Shown: in pieces, positions 1 through 8,235 of the stretch | Position numbering within the stretch: the stretch's first letter is position 1 | How the letters are laid out: every line of letters starts with the position of its first letter | DNA from: a virus | DNA length: 44,959 bases | IMG/VR virus record: IMGVR_UViG_3300004774_000005 | Location: 1 to 44,959 of that record | Direction: 5' to 3' (one strand) | Notes under the pieces: model-generated | Seen by the model: only the letters and a program-made list of their open reading frames with translations | What the model was told of the DNA's origin: nothing | Databases searched by the model: none | Translations under genes and position numbers: made by a program

Positions 1-390
1 CAACAAGTCCTCGATATCTTCCTTGCGCTTCTTGGCGTGCTTCTCTGCCAGTATCTCTTCCGTCTTGCGTTTCTGGATTAGGTTGTTGCGCTCCACCAGT
101 AGCTGCTGCCAGAGGTCAGCATGTCCAGACATCACCATCCAGTTATTCAATTCCCGCTCGGCATCAGCTAATTGCTTTGCCTGCATCACTATCTCAAACG
201 CAGCCGCTGTATCAGACTTAGCAAAACTAGACTTAGGTTGGGATGCCGCCTTTTGGACGACATCCTTGGCCTCAAAGAACTTCATCATCTCCCCGCCAAT
301 GGCGTGGATGTCCTTACCCATCTTGATTGCGGCTTGCACCCCCTTGATAGCCGCTTGGGCCGTAGCGAAAGCGGTTATCGGGTCAATCAT
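1..390 (-). CDS. Hypothetical virion-associated protein, 3' end cut by window edge
   Basis: The minus strand is open from an ATG at 390 to the window edge (130 codons, no stop), so the C-terminus is missing. The protein begins MIDPITAFATAQAAIKGVQA. It is Ala/Lys/Glu-rich and predicted helical, and its last 40 residues are strongly basic and coiled-coil-like. I do not recognise a domain. It lies directly downstream (3 bp gap) of the small gene at 394-618 and is probably the next gene of the leftward tail transcript. A minor virion or internal protein is the likeliest role, inferred only from position. Confidence 0.75.
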   Translation of the reverse strand, partial: MIDPITAFATAQAAIKGVQAAIKMGKDIHAIGGEMMKFFEAKDVVQKAASQPKSSFAKSDTAAAFEIVMQAKQLADAERELNNWMVMSGHADLWQQLLVERNNLIQKRKTEEILAEKHAKKRKEDIEDLL

Positions 391-393
391 GAT

Positions 394-618
394 TTAGTTC
401 AATACTTCAACTTCTTTGGGCTTGGCAAGCTCAGCTTTTAGCATTGTCAGGAATGCGTCTTTGCCTACCATGAGTTGCTGTAGCTGAAACTGCGTGGAGC
501 CGATCTTGCGATCTAAATCCATTAGGTGGTTCAGGTACATAACTTCCTGCTCGTTAAAGTCGTTAGCATCGTATTCCGTGCCGTCTATCGTTACGATCTG
601 GGGCTTTTTGTTTTCCAT
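394..618 (-). CDS. Small phage protein, DUF6447-like
   Basis: This 74-residue protein starts MENKKPQIVTIDGTEYDAND and continues as an amphipathic helix with a DLDRKIGSTQFQLQQLMVGKDAF segment around residues 35-57. A short beta segment with 'TIDGxEYD' followed by a Q/L-rich helix is the pattern I remember for DUF6447 proteins of tailed phages; the assignment is from memory. The start has an AGGAAAAACGAAATG-type ribosome-binding site. It sits between the fibre-associated small gene and the partial gene at the left edge, so a minor structural role is plausible. Function is unknown. Confidence 0.7.
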   Translation of the reverse strand: MENKKPQIVTIDGTEYDANDFNEQEVMYLNHLMDLDRKIGSTQFQLQQLMVGKDAFLTMLKAELAKPKEVEVLN

Positions 619-666
619 TTCGTTTTTCCTCTTAATGCGCCGCCAAGGTCGGGTGGCGGCTTCCCG

Positions 667-879
667 TTATGCTGATGCTGCTTGCAAAGGCGACAGGTCT
701 TCTGTAGTCCAGTACGGTTTTTCAAGCATTATTTTCAAGTGATCTTTGTTGCGGGACAGGCAATCGGCCCAGTCCTCGTCGGACATCATCTCAGGCTTGC
801 CGCCGTTGATGAGGGCTACGCTGTCCATTGCTGCACTGTAGTGCTTGGCAATTTGTTCTGCTGTGATTTCGATTTCCAT
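667..879 (-). CDS. Small hypothetical protein next to the tail fibre
   Basis: This 70-residue protein begins MEIEITAEQIAKHYSAAMDS and contains DEDWADCLSRNKDHL in the middle, an acidic, helical composition. The gene starts 12 bp after the stop of the S74 tail fibre and has an AAGGAGCTTAAAAATG ribosome-binding site, so it is translated from the same message. I do not recognise a domain. Small genes in this place, just after an S74-type fibre, are often fibre chaperones or accessory factors in other phages. That role is only a positional inference here. Confidence 0.75.
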   Translation of the reverse strand: MEIEITAEQIAKHYSAAMDSVALINGGKPEMMSDEDWADCLSRNKDHLKIMLEKPYWTTEDLSPLQAASA

Positions 880-891
880 TTTTAAGCTCCT

Positions 892-3800
892 TTAGGTTGA
901 TTCAAGTGCCGTGATACGGGCGGTCAGGGATGTGATGAGGGCTTGTTGTTCTTGGATTAAAGAAACAAGATTTGCCATTACTTCAGATGAAGATGGCTGG
1001 ATGGATTGGTAAACGGGCTTGCCGTCGGCATCCACAGCGTCTTTTTTGCCTTGACCTGAATGTTTGGCGACCTCCATAAACTCGTGGGCAACAAAGCCTA
1101 CGCCCTCACCAGAGCCGTCCCACCATTGCCATTTTTTAGGCTGCAAGGCCATGACAAACTCTTTAGCGCCTGTCAGAGGTTGTTGGTTGTTCTTCAGGCG
1201 ATAGTCAGAGGTTAGGTTATATAAAACGCCTGTTGTCCCGTTTTGAGTAATAGAGCCAATTTCTGTTCCAGCAAGCATATATTGAGCATACGCATTACCT
1301 CCAGCAGTCCCAGTTGCATGGCCCGTTGCAATTCTTGGACTTCCTGTTGAAGTTGGGCCTAGGATGCATGTTCCTCCAGCAGTTGCTGTAGCCGTTACCG
1401 TGTCAAAGAAAACTTGGGCCGAGTTATTTATAAAAGCCCGTGGATTCCCATCCCCATCAGACAGCACGATGTAGTTGCTTGCTGTGCGGATGTCTAGGCT
1501 ACTTTGGTTGCCGGTGAAACCACCAATAATGGTGTTCTTGGAACCTGTGGTCATTGAGCTTCCGCAACCATTGGTAGAACCAACAACCAAATTTCCAACA
1601 AATGTATTGCCTTGCCCTGTAGAACCAATACCCGCTAACGGCCCTACTATGCAATTCCCACCGTTTGTAGTAATAGCGTCACCAGCCCTATATCCAATCA
1701 GAACATTGTATTGACCAGTAGTATTTGCAGTCCCCGCCTGATATCCTACAGCAGTATTTTGAGCGCCGGTGGTGTTGGAATACAACGCCTGATAACCTAC
1801 AGCAGTGTTGTTTGAGGCTGTGGTATTTGCTCCAAGAGCCTGCATACCTACTGCGGTATTGTTGGATCCTGTGGTGTTGTAGTAAAGAGCGTAAGCCGCT
1901 CCAACGGCTGTATTGTTAGCGCCTGTTGTATTGCTGTATAAAGCCTGAGAGCCAACACCCAACCCTTGAGTAGCAGTAGTGTTGCTATACATCGCCAAAT
2001 AGCCAAGCGCGGTGTTTTGTAATCCCGTGGTATTTGCTTTAAGAGCCGCATAACCAAGAGCAACATTACCATCTCCTGTGGTATTTGCGTAAGCGGCTTG
2101 ATACCCTACAGCAGTGTTGTAGTTTGCTGTGGTGTTGGAAAATAAAGAACCTTCACCTACTGCGGTATTAGCTATACCTGTGCTATTTGTTTTTAATGCT
2201 GTAGCACCAAAAGCACTATTAGAGTATCCGGTGGTGTTTCCATAACCAGCTTGATAACCAACGGCTACAAGATTGCCAGTGGTATTTGTGTATCCCGCCT
2301 GATAACCTATAGCAACGTTGCCTGATGCTGTGGTGTTGGAGACAAGTGCATAAACACCAATACCAACATTAGAAGACCCAGTAGTGTTGGACTTTAAAGC
2401 TCCCGGCCCAAAAGCTGAATTACCTGAACCTGTAGTGTTACTGTATAAAGGGGATTCAATATTTCCGCCCCAATACGATCCCACCGCAGTGTTAGCCGCA
2501 CCAGTAGTATTGCTGTATAAAGCCAGTGAACCAATTGCTACAATACCATTTGCTGTTGTATTACTATACGCAGCTTGATAACCTACGGCGGTGTTTTGAG
2601 ATGCTGTGGTGTTTAAGTAAAGGGCGTAGTAACCCATTGCTGTATTGTTTCCGCCAGTTGTATTTGAGTACAAAGCAACAGAACCAAGTGCCGAGTTGTA
2701 ATTACCAGTTGTGTTTAACCTTAAAGCATAAGAACCAACTGCGGTAATCTGAACGCCAGTTGTGTTGGCGTAACCAGCGGTATAGCCTACAGCAGTGTTT
2801 TCTGATGCTGTGGTGTTGGAGGTTAATGCACCGTTACCTACAGAAGTATTAGAAGAACCTGTAGTATTGGAATTTAACGGGGGAAGTGCTGCGCTACCAT
2901 CATATCCACCTACTGCTACGTTATTAGATCCAGTAGTATTATTTTGTAAAGCGCCATACCCAATAGCAACTAAACCGGCACCTATAGTATTGGTATAAGC
3001 AGCCCGCATACCAACAGCAGTGTTATATGCTGCTGTAGTATTTGAATACAACGCACTTTGACCTACAGCAGTTATTGCTGTACCCGTTGTATTACTGTAA
3101 CTAGCCTGATAACCTACAGCAGTGTTGTTAGCGGCTGTGGTGTTTGCCGCAAGGGCTTGGGAGCCAAGCGCAGTATTTTGAGCGCCAGTGGTATTGGCAT
3201 AACCAGTGGTAAATCCAAGGAAGGTATTATCTGTTCCAGTGGTTGTACCAAAACCAGCCGACTGTCCAATACCTGTATTTTGAGTTCCAGATGTGTTGGC
3301 TTTTAATGAAGAAAAACCATAAGCCGCATTGTTGTTGGCTGTATTGTTTAATAAAGACTGATAGCCTATAGCAGTGTTGTTTGCACCTGTAGTGTTAGCA
3401 CTTAAAGCACTAGTCCCCACCGCAGTATTGGTGGACACAGCACCAGCACCACGGCCCACGGTGAGGCCATACACAGTCAGGTCAGTACCGCTGTACAAAA
3501 GGTTGGCAGAGTCAGTCTCAAGGCCACCAGTGGTGGAGTACACCACACGGCCCGATGTCAGGCCGGTGTTGGTGATGGAGCTAAATGTTCCTGCGCCGCC
3601 CGGTGTGTTGGATAGCTTGGCATAGTCAGAGCCGTTCCAAAATATTTGGGCCTTCTCGCCGTTGACCATCGTTACGCCGCTGGTAGCAGAGCCTTTAACC
3701 GTCAGGGCAAACCCACCAGTGGTATTGTTGTTGATGACGTACTGACGGCTGCTGCTAGGCAGGATCAAGTTACGCGCTGCGGTCATTGCCCCGCTTACGT

Positions 3801-4029
3801 TCAGGATGGCGTACTGCGCCGTGGTCGAGCCGATGTTAGTTGCCGAGCTTGTACCCTGTGTGAGCGTGAGCGTAACGTCTGTCGTGGTGATAGAGACCGA
3901 CAAGCCGCCAGCAATGGCAATGTCCAAGTAAGACGTAACGCTGTTGTTTACGTCATCGCCCCATGTACCGGATTCTGTGCCGGTTACCGGCTGTCCGAGG
4001 GCTAGATTGGTTGTGTAATTGACCGTCAT
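892..4029 (-). CDS. Tail fibre/spike with C-terminal S74 intramolecular chaperone
   Basis: This 1045-residue protein has three parts. Residues 1-190 are an N-terminal attachment-like region. From about 190 to 850 there are some forty copies of a 17-residue repeat of the form NTTGxxNTAVGYQALYS, with a few irregular inserts. The C-terminus from S941 (SDYRLKNNQQ) is a peptidase S74 intramolecular chaperone domain ending in a coiled coil. In that family the C-terminal domain trimerises the fibre and then cuts itself off before the conserved Ser. The repeats suggest a left-handed or triple beta-helical shaft. The start has AGGAGTTATAAATG. The product is most likely the receptor-binding fibre at the tail tip. 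Confidence 0.92.
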   Translation of the reverse strand: MTVNYTTNLALGQPVTGTESGTWGDDVNNSVTSYLDIAIAGGLSVSITTTDVTLTLTQGTSSATNIGSTTAQYAILNVSGAMTAARNLILPSSSRQYVINNNTTGGFALTVKGSATSGVTMVNGEKAQIFWNGSDYAKLSNTPGGAGTFSSITNTGLTSGRVVYSTTGGLETDSANLLYSGTDLTVYGLTVGRGAGAVSTNTAVGTSALSANTTGANNTAIGYQSLLNNTANNNAAYGFSSLKANTSGTQNTGIGQSAGFGTTTGTDNTFLGFTTGYANTTGAQNTALGSQALAANTTAANNTAVGYQASYSNTTGTAITAVGQSALYSNTTAAYNTAVGMRAAYTNTIGAGLVAIGYGALQNNTTGSNNVAVGGYDGSAALPPLNSNTTGSSNTSVGNGALTSNTTASENTAVGYTAGYANTTGVQITAVGSYALRLNTTGNYNSALGSVALYSNTTGGNNTAMGYYALYLNTTASQNTAVGYQAAYSNTTANGIVAIGSLALYSNTTGAANTAVGSYWGGNIESPLYSNTTGSGNSAFGPGALKSNTTGSSNVGIGVYALVSNTTASGNVAIGYQAGYTNTTGNLVAVGYQAGYGNTTGYSNSAFGATALKTNSTGIANTAVGEGSLFSNTTANYNTAVGYQAAYANTTGDGNVALGYAALKANTTGLQNTALGYLAMYSNTTATQGLGVGSQALYSNTTGANNTAVGAAYALYYNTTGSNNTAVGMQALGANTTASNNTAVGYQALYSNTTGAQNTAVGYQAGTANTTGQYNVLIGYRAGDAITTNGGNCIVGPLAGIGSTGQGNTFVGNLVVGSTNGCGSSMTTGSKNTIIGGFTGNQSSLDIRTASNYIVLSDGDGNPRAFINNSAQVFFDTVTATATAGGTCILGPTSTGSPRIATGHATGTAGGNAYAQYMLAGTEIGSITQNGTTGVLYNLTSDYRLKNNQQPLTGAKEFVMALQPKKWQWWDGSGEGVGFVAHEFMEVAKHSGQGKKDAVDADGKPVYQSIQPSSSEVMANLVSLIQEQQALITSLTARITALEST
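1480..3460 (-). repeat. About forty 51-bp in-frame repeats in the tail-fibre gene
   Basis: The DNA of the fibre shaft is a degenerate direct repeat of about 51 bp (17 codons) centred on AATACCACAGG/AACACTGCGGTAGG-type blocks on the minus strand. The repeats are diverged at synonymous sites but keep the N-T-T and A-V-G residues, so selection has kept the protein pattern. The block is coding and is not a CRISPR array, because there are no unique spacers. Recombination between units would change fibre length in 17-residue steps. Confidence 0.85.
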
Positions 4030-4038
4030 TTATAACTC

Positions 4039-4989
4039 CTACTCAGTTGGGATAAGCACCCAGTTGGGTGTTTCGTCGTTCGTAATTCCTGACCACCCCG
4101 GTGTCTGATTATTACCTATATTCTGCCAATCAGCTACCTGCATGTCATCTATCAATTTCCAGTAAACCGCGATAACTACACCTACATCACCCTTGGCATA
4201 GTTACCTGTCAGCGCAAAACTTCTTGGCCCTAAACCAACCGAACCAACCGCACCTGCCGTAGACACTCCAGACAGCGCAATAGAGAGTCCTTGAGTAACC
4301 GAACCAACCGAACCTGTAGCCGTCAACGGGCTAAGAGGAACAATTACTTGCGACACCTCTGCCTGCGCCATAACACCCACAAGAGGCACAGCAGCAGACT
4401 GAACCACCGTACCTACTGCGCCTGTGGCGGCGACCCCTGTCAGGGCTTTATCTCTATCTGGGGATACTGTCCCCACCAATCCCGCAGCAGCATCACCTGT
4501 CAATGCAAGTGAGCGAGTACCAAGAGCTACGTTACCTACCGCACCTGCGGCTGAAACTCCTGTAAGCGTTACCGCTTTACTCTGTACTACAGTCCCAACT
4601 GCCCCAGAAGCTGACACGCCTGTAAGCGCAACCGTCAAACTTGGGGTGACCGTACCTACTAGACCTGCTGCAACATCCCCATCCTCACTCTCTGAGGTAC
4701 TTGGAACAACCGTGCCAACCGCACCTGAAGCCGCTACCCCAGTTAAAGCAAGGGATGTGTTTCCTCTGGAGACTGTGCCAACCGCGCCTGCTGCCGATAC
4801 TCCGGTCAGGGCTACCGTTATGACTGGGCTTACTGTTCCTACTGCGCCTGCTGCGGATACTCCGCTTAGAGCTACTGTCCTGCTAGGCGTGACTGAACCG
4901 GGGGAGCCGGTTGCCTCATCCCCAGTGAGGATGGTTTCGCCGTTGCCCCAAGTGCCGTAGCCCCAAGCGCCAACGCCCCATCCAGCCAT
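4039..4989 (-). CDS. Repetitive virion protein with 20-22-residue beta repeats
   Basis: This 316-residue protein opens with MAGWGVGAWGYGTWGNGE, a Gly/Trp-rich N-terminus, followed by about eleven repeats of 20-22 residues with the core ALTGVSAAGAVGTV. A distinct C-terminal module of about 40 residues contains DWQNIGNNQTPGWSGI and a similar DETPNWVLI repeat. The alternating small and hydrophobic residues predict stacked beta strands. I recognise the type as a fibre- or spike-like structural protein but know no named family. It lies immediately upstream of the S74 fibre in the same transcript with an AAGGTAGGTC ribosome-binding site, so it is probably a tail appendage. Confidence 0.8.
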   Translation of the reverse strand: MAGWGVGAWGYGTWGNGETILTGDEATGSPGSVTPSRTVALSGVSAAGAVGTVSPVITVALTGVSAAGAVGTVSRGNTSLALTGVAASGAVGTVVPSTSESEDGDVAAGLVGTVTPSLTVALTGVSASGAVGTVVQSKAVTLTGVSAAGAVGNVALGTRSLALTGDAAAGLVGTVSPDRDKALTGVAATGAVGTVVQSAAVPLVGVMAQAEVSQVIVPLSPLTATGSVGSVTQGLSIALSGVSTAGAVGSVGLGPRSFALTGNYAKGDVGVVIAVYWKLIDDMQVADWQNIGNNQTPGWSGITNDETPNWVLIPTE

Positions 4990-4998
4990 GACCTACCT

Positions 4999-5490
4999 TT
5001 AGGTTGTAGCCAAGCGCAACAGAGCAGTCGTAGTCGTGTTGGAAGGCATGGTCAAGGTAAAGGTTCCGGCAGTAATAGTCTGGGAACCAAAGGTGTGGAC
5101 ACTGATTGCCTTATTACTCTGCGTCGAGTTATAGATCAAGACACAATCAAACGCAGTAGACAGCGTTACGGTTGTGTAAGTAATAGAAGCAGAAGGTGTC
5201 CAGTACCCTACGCCCGCCGTTGAAGACGAGTTGGTAGAAGTTGGAGCCGTTGCATTCGTTACCGTCACCCCGCCCGCTGTGTAGCCTGTGCCGGAAACTT
5301 CACCAGTAGCAGAATACGCTGTAGTGGAAGCATTGACCGTAGCAGAAGCCAAGTACAACGCCGCCTTAACTGTGTCCGTAGTAGGTGAGGTTAGGCTCCC
5401 GCGAGAAACGATAGTAGAAGTGCCAAGCTGGTGTTGACCTAGCATCAGTTCCCCAAGGAACGAAGTGACCATTGATTGCGTGTTGCTCAT
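4999..5490 (-). CDS. Tail/virion structural protein, paralogue of the gene at 5704-6120
   Basis: This 163-residue Thr/Ser-rich protein begins MSNTQSMVTSFLGELMLGQH. It shares with the 138-residue protein at 5704-6120 the run 'EVSGTGYTAGGVTVTN', the 'TVKAALYLASA' segment and the final 'MPSN...ALLRL' segment. The two are paralogues with the same beta-rich fold, and this one carries an extra Thr/Ser-rich insertion. Proteins of this type occur in many phage contigs beside adaptor and fibre genes. A tail-surface or fibre-connector role is inferred from context. The ribosome-binding site is AAGGAAATATTATG. Confidence 0.8.
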   Translation of the reverse strand: MSNTQSMVTSFLGELMLGQHQLGTSTIVSRGSLTSPTTDTVKAALYLASATVNASTTAYSATGEVSGTGYTAGGVTVTNATAPTSTNSSSTAGVGYWTPSASITYTTVTLSTAFDCVLIYNSTQSNKAISVHTFGSQTITAGTFTLTMPSNTTTTALLRLATT

Positions 5491-5499
5491 AATATTTCC

Positions 5500-5694
5500 T
5501 TAAAAAGAAGCAGCTTCGCCACCTGCAAAGGTAGGCATTTTCTTCAGCGTAACGTGCGCTGATCGGTGAACCAACTCGCCATCCAGCCAGTACTCAACCC
5601 ACGTTGTCAGTTCATTCTCATTATCGACTGTGCCTTCCCGCTTTTCAAGCAAGGAATCATCCATGTCGCCTTTGGTGGTAGTTACAAGTGCCAC
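5500..5694 (-). CDS. Small conserved virion-operon protein, GTG start
   Basis: This 64-residue protein starts at a GTG preceded by AAGGAATTCAA, which is a better start than the internal ATG at codon 11 because that one has no ribosome-binding site. It contains TTWVEYWLDGELVHRSAHV, a segment I remember from small proteins beside phage tail genes, but no function is known to me. It lies between the two paralogous structural genes in the same orientation and is probably co-translated with them. Confidence 0.75.
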   Translation of the reverse strand: MALVTTTKGDMDDSLLEKREGTVDNENELTTWVEYWLDGELVHRSAHVTLKKMPTFAGGEAASF

Positions 5695-5703
5695 TTGAAT
5701 TCC

Positions 5704-6120
5704 TTAGATGATACGTATAAGTGCCAAATCGGAGGAGTTGGAAGGCATCAAGATCTGAAAACCTTGGTTTATCATTACCTGAGCTTGACCAAAATTAAGC
5801 AATCCCACCGATTTATTGGATTTGGAAACATTGTAAATCAGGGCCCCCTGCGCAGTAAAGGTGGCTCCAGCCCACGTTGGGTCATCAAAGTCCACAAACG
5901 CCACGCCATTGCTCAAGGTTACCGTTACATTGGTGGCCGTCACACCACCAGCGGTATACCCAGTACCCGTCACTTCATTGGTGGTCGTATAGACCGTGGT
6001 GGTGGGGCCCATATCAGCGCTTACTGTGTACAAAGCAATCTTGATCGTGTCCACGGAAAAATCATGCTGCCCCAACAACAGTTGGTACTTGAAGCTATTG
6101 GTAAGGCCTGCGGTAATCAT
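5704..6120 (-). CDS. Tail/virion structural protein, paralogue of the gene at 4999-5490
   Basis: This 138-residue protein begins MITAGLTNSFKYQLLLGQHD and carries 'TIKIALYTVSADM', 'EVTGTGYTAGGVTATN' and 'MPSNSSDLALIRI'. These are shared in the same order with the 163-residue neighbour. The sequence is beta-rich with no signal peptide or membrane segment. It starts 3 bp after the stop of the next gene upstream is passed, with AAGGTGGCCTGAGCATG as ribosome-binding site. The pair looks like a local tandem duplication of a structural gene. The exact location in the virion is unknown. Confidence 0.8.
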   Translation of the reverse strand: MITAGLTNSFKYQLLLGQHDFSVDTIKIALYTVSADMGPTTTVYTTTNEVTGTGYTAGGVTATNVTVTLSNGVAFVDFDDPTWAGATFTAQGALIYNVSKSNKSVGLLNFGQAQVMINQGFQILMPSNSSDLALIRII

Positions 6121-6122
6121 GC

Positions 6123-6776
6123 TCAGGCCACCTTATTCTTGACTTGGCCATCGCGGTACGTGTCCATCCGCTGCTTGCCATCGCCCAAGTTCTTCAGTAG
6201 CAATAAAGCTTCCTTGTACTTGGCATCGTAAACGCCCATCAAGTCTTGCTCACCCTTCATAAAGGTGTATGCCTCGACCAAGGAGCCATAAAGAAGGGTC
6301 GAATCAAAGTTATCGCCCAGCCACGATGTACCAGCAGTGACGATAGACTCGGGGTAGTAGTAGTAATGCAACTCCACGCTGAACGTGGTGCTTGGCGTTG
6401 GTCCGAGGATGAAGGAAAGCTCCGTTACATTGCTCGACTGTGGTCCAAAAATGGCGTAATACTTGGGCGTGCCCGTGGTAGTGGACGAAGGGTAGACTTC
6501 CCGGATGAAGTTGACATCCTTATCCAACAGGTAGGTGTAATCGCCGCCCCCGTACGGGAAAATTGCAAGGGAATAGACCGACAAAAAGTCATCTGGGGCC
6601 GACAAATACTTGTTGTTTGCCGTAACAGTGCCCGTCATGTTCTTGCGCAAGTTGGCAAGCTGCACCGTGTTGTAGATTCGCTGCTCTGCCTGCTTCGTAA
6701 ACGTAGAAAGTTCCGTTGCCGTGAACGTATTCTGGGTGTAGTCAGCAATTGCTGCGCAAAGTTCTGTGTAGGTCAT
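6123..6776 (-). CDS. Phage adaptor (head-tail connector) protein
   Basis: This 217-residue protein begins MTYTELCAAIADYTQNTF and contains FTKQAEQRIYNTVQL, a 'LSAPDDFLSVYSLAI' beta segment and a C-terminal helix with LLYGSLVEAYTFMKGEQDL. This helix-beta-helix layout matches the adaptor proteins (T7 gp11/SU10-type) that bind below the portal and join it to the tail. The assignment rests on remembered family features, not on a search. The start overlaps the stop of the upstream zinc-ribbon gene by 4 bases (ATGA). A second adaptor-like gene lies at 7108-7782. Confidence 0.75.
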   Translation of the reverse strand: MTYTELCAAIADYTQNTFTATELSTFTKQAEQRIYNTVQLANLRKNMTGTVTANNKYLSAPDDFLSVYSLAIFPYGGGDYTYLLDKDVNFIREVYPSSTTTGTPKYYAIFGPQSSNVTELSFILGPTPSTTFSVELHYYYYPESIVTAGTSWLGDNFDSTLLYGSLVEAYTFMKGEQDLMGVYDAKYKEALLLLKNLGDGKQRMDTYRDGQVKNKVA

Positions 6777-7105
6777 GTTATTCGTGTCCCAACTTGCCCC
6801 ATAAGTCCTGCTGCATCCAACGGTTTGGCATAAGGCATAGGAGTCATACCTACACTTGAGAAGGAAGTATCCGCCGTAAACCCTACAAAGATTGTAACAA
6901 GCAATTTAGACTCTGGGCGGGGTTGATACAGGGCTTGCGGCTCTGTAATTGTGCGCTTGGGCTCCAACTGCGGATGCTTAGGCTCGTAACACTCTTCGCA
7001 GACCTTAAAGCCTTTCCAATCTCGGATCAACTCAAGCAGCTTGTACCTTTGCCCACACTGATCACAGAGGGCAATCGCAAACTTACCAGAAGCGAAGCCT
7101 GACAT
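6773..7105 (-). CDS. Small protein with a CxxC...CxxC zinc-ribbon motif
   Basis: This 110-residue protein has the motif C14-D-Q-C17 (FAIALCDQCGQRYKL) and C35-E-E-C38 (KVCEECYEPKHP), a typical zinc ribbon of two CxxC knuckles. The second half, after LEPKRTITEPQALYQPRPES, is low in structure. It lies between the two adaptor-like genes and overlaps the downstream one by ATGA. Similar zinc-ribbon proteins occur at this place in other phages with the same adaptor pair, as I recall. Its role in the virion or in assembly is unknown. Confidence 0.75.
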   Translation of the reverse strand: MSGFASGKFAIALCDQCGQRYKLLELIRDWKGFKVCEECYEPKHPQLEPKRTITEPQALYQPRPESKLLVTIFVGFTADTSFSSVGMTPMPYAKPLDAAGLMGQVGTRIT

Positions 7106-7107
7106 GG

Positions 7108-7782
7108 CTATCTACCTGTGAAAGTAGGTATCAAAAACACACTGGCGGTGTCTCTGTCCTCCATGGCAGCCCGGGCAAACTCTTCTTCGTAATACTGCTT
7201 GAGCATCTGCACGCGCTCAGGTGCACGCTTCAAAGCAAGGTAGTACGCCAGCGCTGCAACCAAAGCGGGGAGGAAACGGAAAACAATGTCTGCCGTATTG
7301 ATGTAAGTGCCTGCATTGTCGATCCGGCGAACAGCGTAATACACAAAGGTGTAGGTAGTCGTACTATCGGGAGCAGGGTACAGGTACAAAGTTGTAGGTA
7401 CAGAGCGCTGTACATAGTACTGGGCGGGCCGGGACTGAGTGTTCTTGTTGGGAATGTGCAGGTATTCAGCGCGGCTGATGCGATCAATCGTGATGTCTTG
7501 CTGCGTGGATCCACTTCCCGTACGAATGACCGCTGACAGGGCATTTACGGTGTCATCGGGAAGGTTGTAGTTGTTTGTCCCAGCCACAAGGGTCACGGTC
7601 CGCTGCTCAATCGTCCACAGATTAAGCCCTCGGTTGGCCCACTCAGCAAAAATCAGGTTTAAAGACCGCAAAGCGGTCTTCATGTCGTAGCCTGCCCTGA
7701 CCTCTATGCCGCAGCGTTCGTACGCCTCGGCAATTAAGTCATCAAATTGCAGGTCAAAGTTGGCTACGCCCGAAGTGGTCAT
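7108..7782 (-). CDS. Phage adaptor / packaged-DNA stabilisation-like connector protein
   Basis: This 224-residue protein begins MTTSGVANFDLQFDDLIAEA. Features typical of phage connector proteins (P22 gp4, HK97 gp6 and SU10 adaptor types) are LIAEAYERCGIEVRAGYD, the 'RSLNLIFAEWANRGLNLWT' helix, 'NYNLPDDTVNAL', the 'YLYPAPDSTTTYTF' beta hairpin and a C-terminal helix LAYYLALKRAPERVQMLKQYYEEEF. It would sit under the portal and close the head after packaging. The ribosome-binding site is weak. The neighbouring 6123-6776 gene is a second, diverged member. Confidence 0.8.
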   Translation of the reverse strand: MTTSGVANFDLQFDDLIAEAYERCGIEVRAGYDMKTALRSLNLIFAEWANRGLNLWTIEQRTVTLVAGTNNYNLPDDTVNALSAVIRTGSGSTQQDITIDRISRAEYLHIPNKNTQSRPAQYYVQRSVPTTLYLYPAPDSTTTYTFVYYAVRRIDNAGTYINTADIVFRFLPALVAALAYYLALKRAPERVQMLKQYYEEEFARAAMEDRDTASVFLIPTFTGR

Positions 7783-7785
7783 TTT

Positions 7786-8235
7786 TTAGCAAATTTTTGC
7801 AGTGCGTGCGCGTGCTGCACCCATGCCTTTTACTTGTACGCTAGACACCTTACCGCCACCGGCATAACCGCGCTGGGCAATGCCTTGGCCACGGAGTGCT
7901 GCGCCGCCTTTATTTAAAAAAGCAGGCACTTTTTGGCCATCTTTCATCTTCATAGGCATTCCACCTTTTTTGTAGCCCATCATGGCTTCTTTATCAGCCA
8001 TCATGTCTTTTTTGGAGCCTTCTTTCATGCCTTTTTCCATGTCCTTAGAAGATGCTTCAAACTTCTTCATGCTCATCTTTGCTTTCATATCGCCACCTTT
8101 TTGAAATTTGCGGCCCTTGTCCGCTTTAGAAAAATCTTGGCCCACGGATTGTGGGATACCAACCTTTTTGGCAAAAGCGGGGCTGTGCGCCACCGCTTCC
8201 ATCAAGTTGTGCTGCTTTTTACTCTTACTAGGCAT
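7786..8235 (-). CDS. Lys/Met/Gly-rich small virion-operon protein
   Basis: This 149-residue basic protein begins MPSKSKKQHNLMEAVAHSPA and contains KKVGIPQSVGQDFSKADKGRK. A very Lys/Met-rich middle (MKAKMSMKKFEASSKDMEKG) follows, and the C-terminus holds GYAGGGKVSSVQVKGMGAARA. The N-terminal block recurs, as I recall, in proteins of many uncultured tailed phages. There is no membrane segment. High charge and low complexity fit a DNA-associated or internal virion protein, but no function is known. It overlaps the start of the next gene upstream by 8 bases. Confidence 0.7.
   Translation of the reverse strand: MPSKSKKQHNLMEAVAHSPAFAKKVGIPQSVGQDFSKADKGRKFQKGGDMKAKMSMKKFEASSKDMEKGMKEGSKKDMMADKEAMMGYKKGGMPMKMKDGQKVPAFLNKGGAALRGQGIAQRGYAGGGKVSSVQVKGMGAARARTAKIC

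Noticed and set aside
1480-3460. CRISPR-like array because of regular 51-bp repeats
   Set aside because: The repeats are in frame, diverged at synonymous sites, have no unique spacers and encode a coherent fibre shaft.
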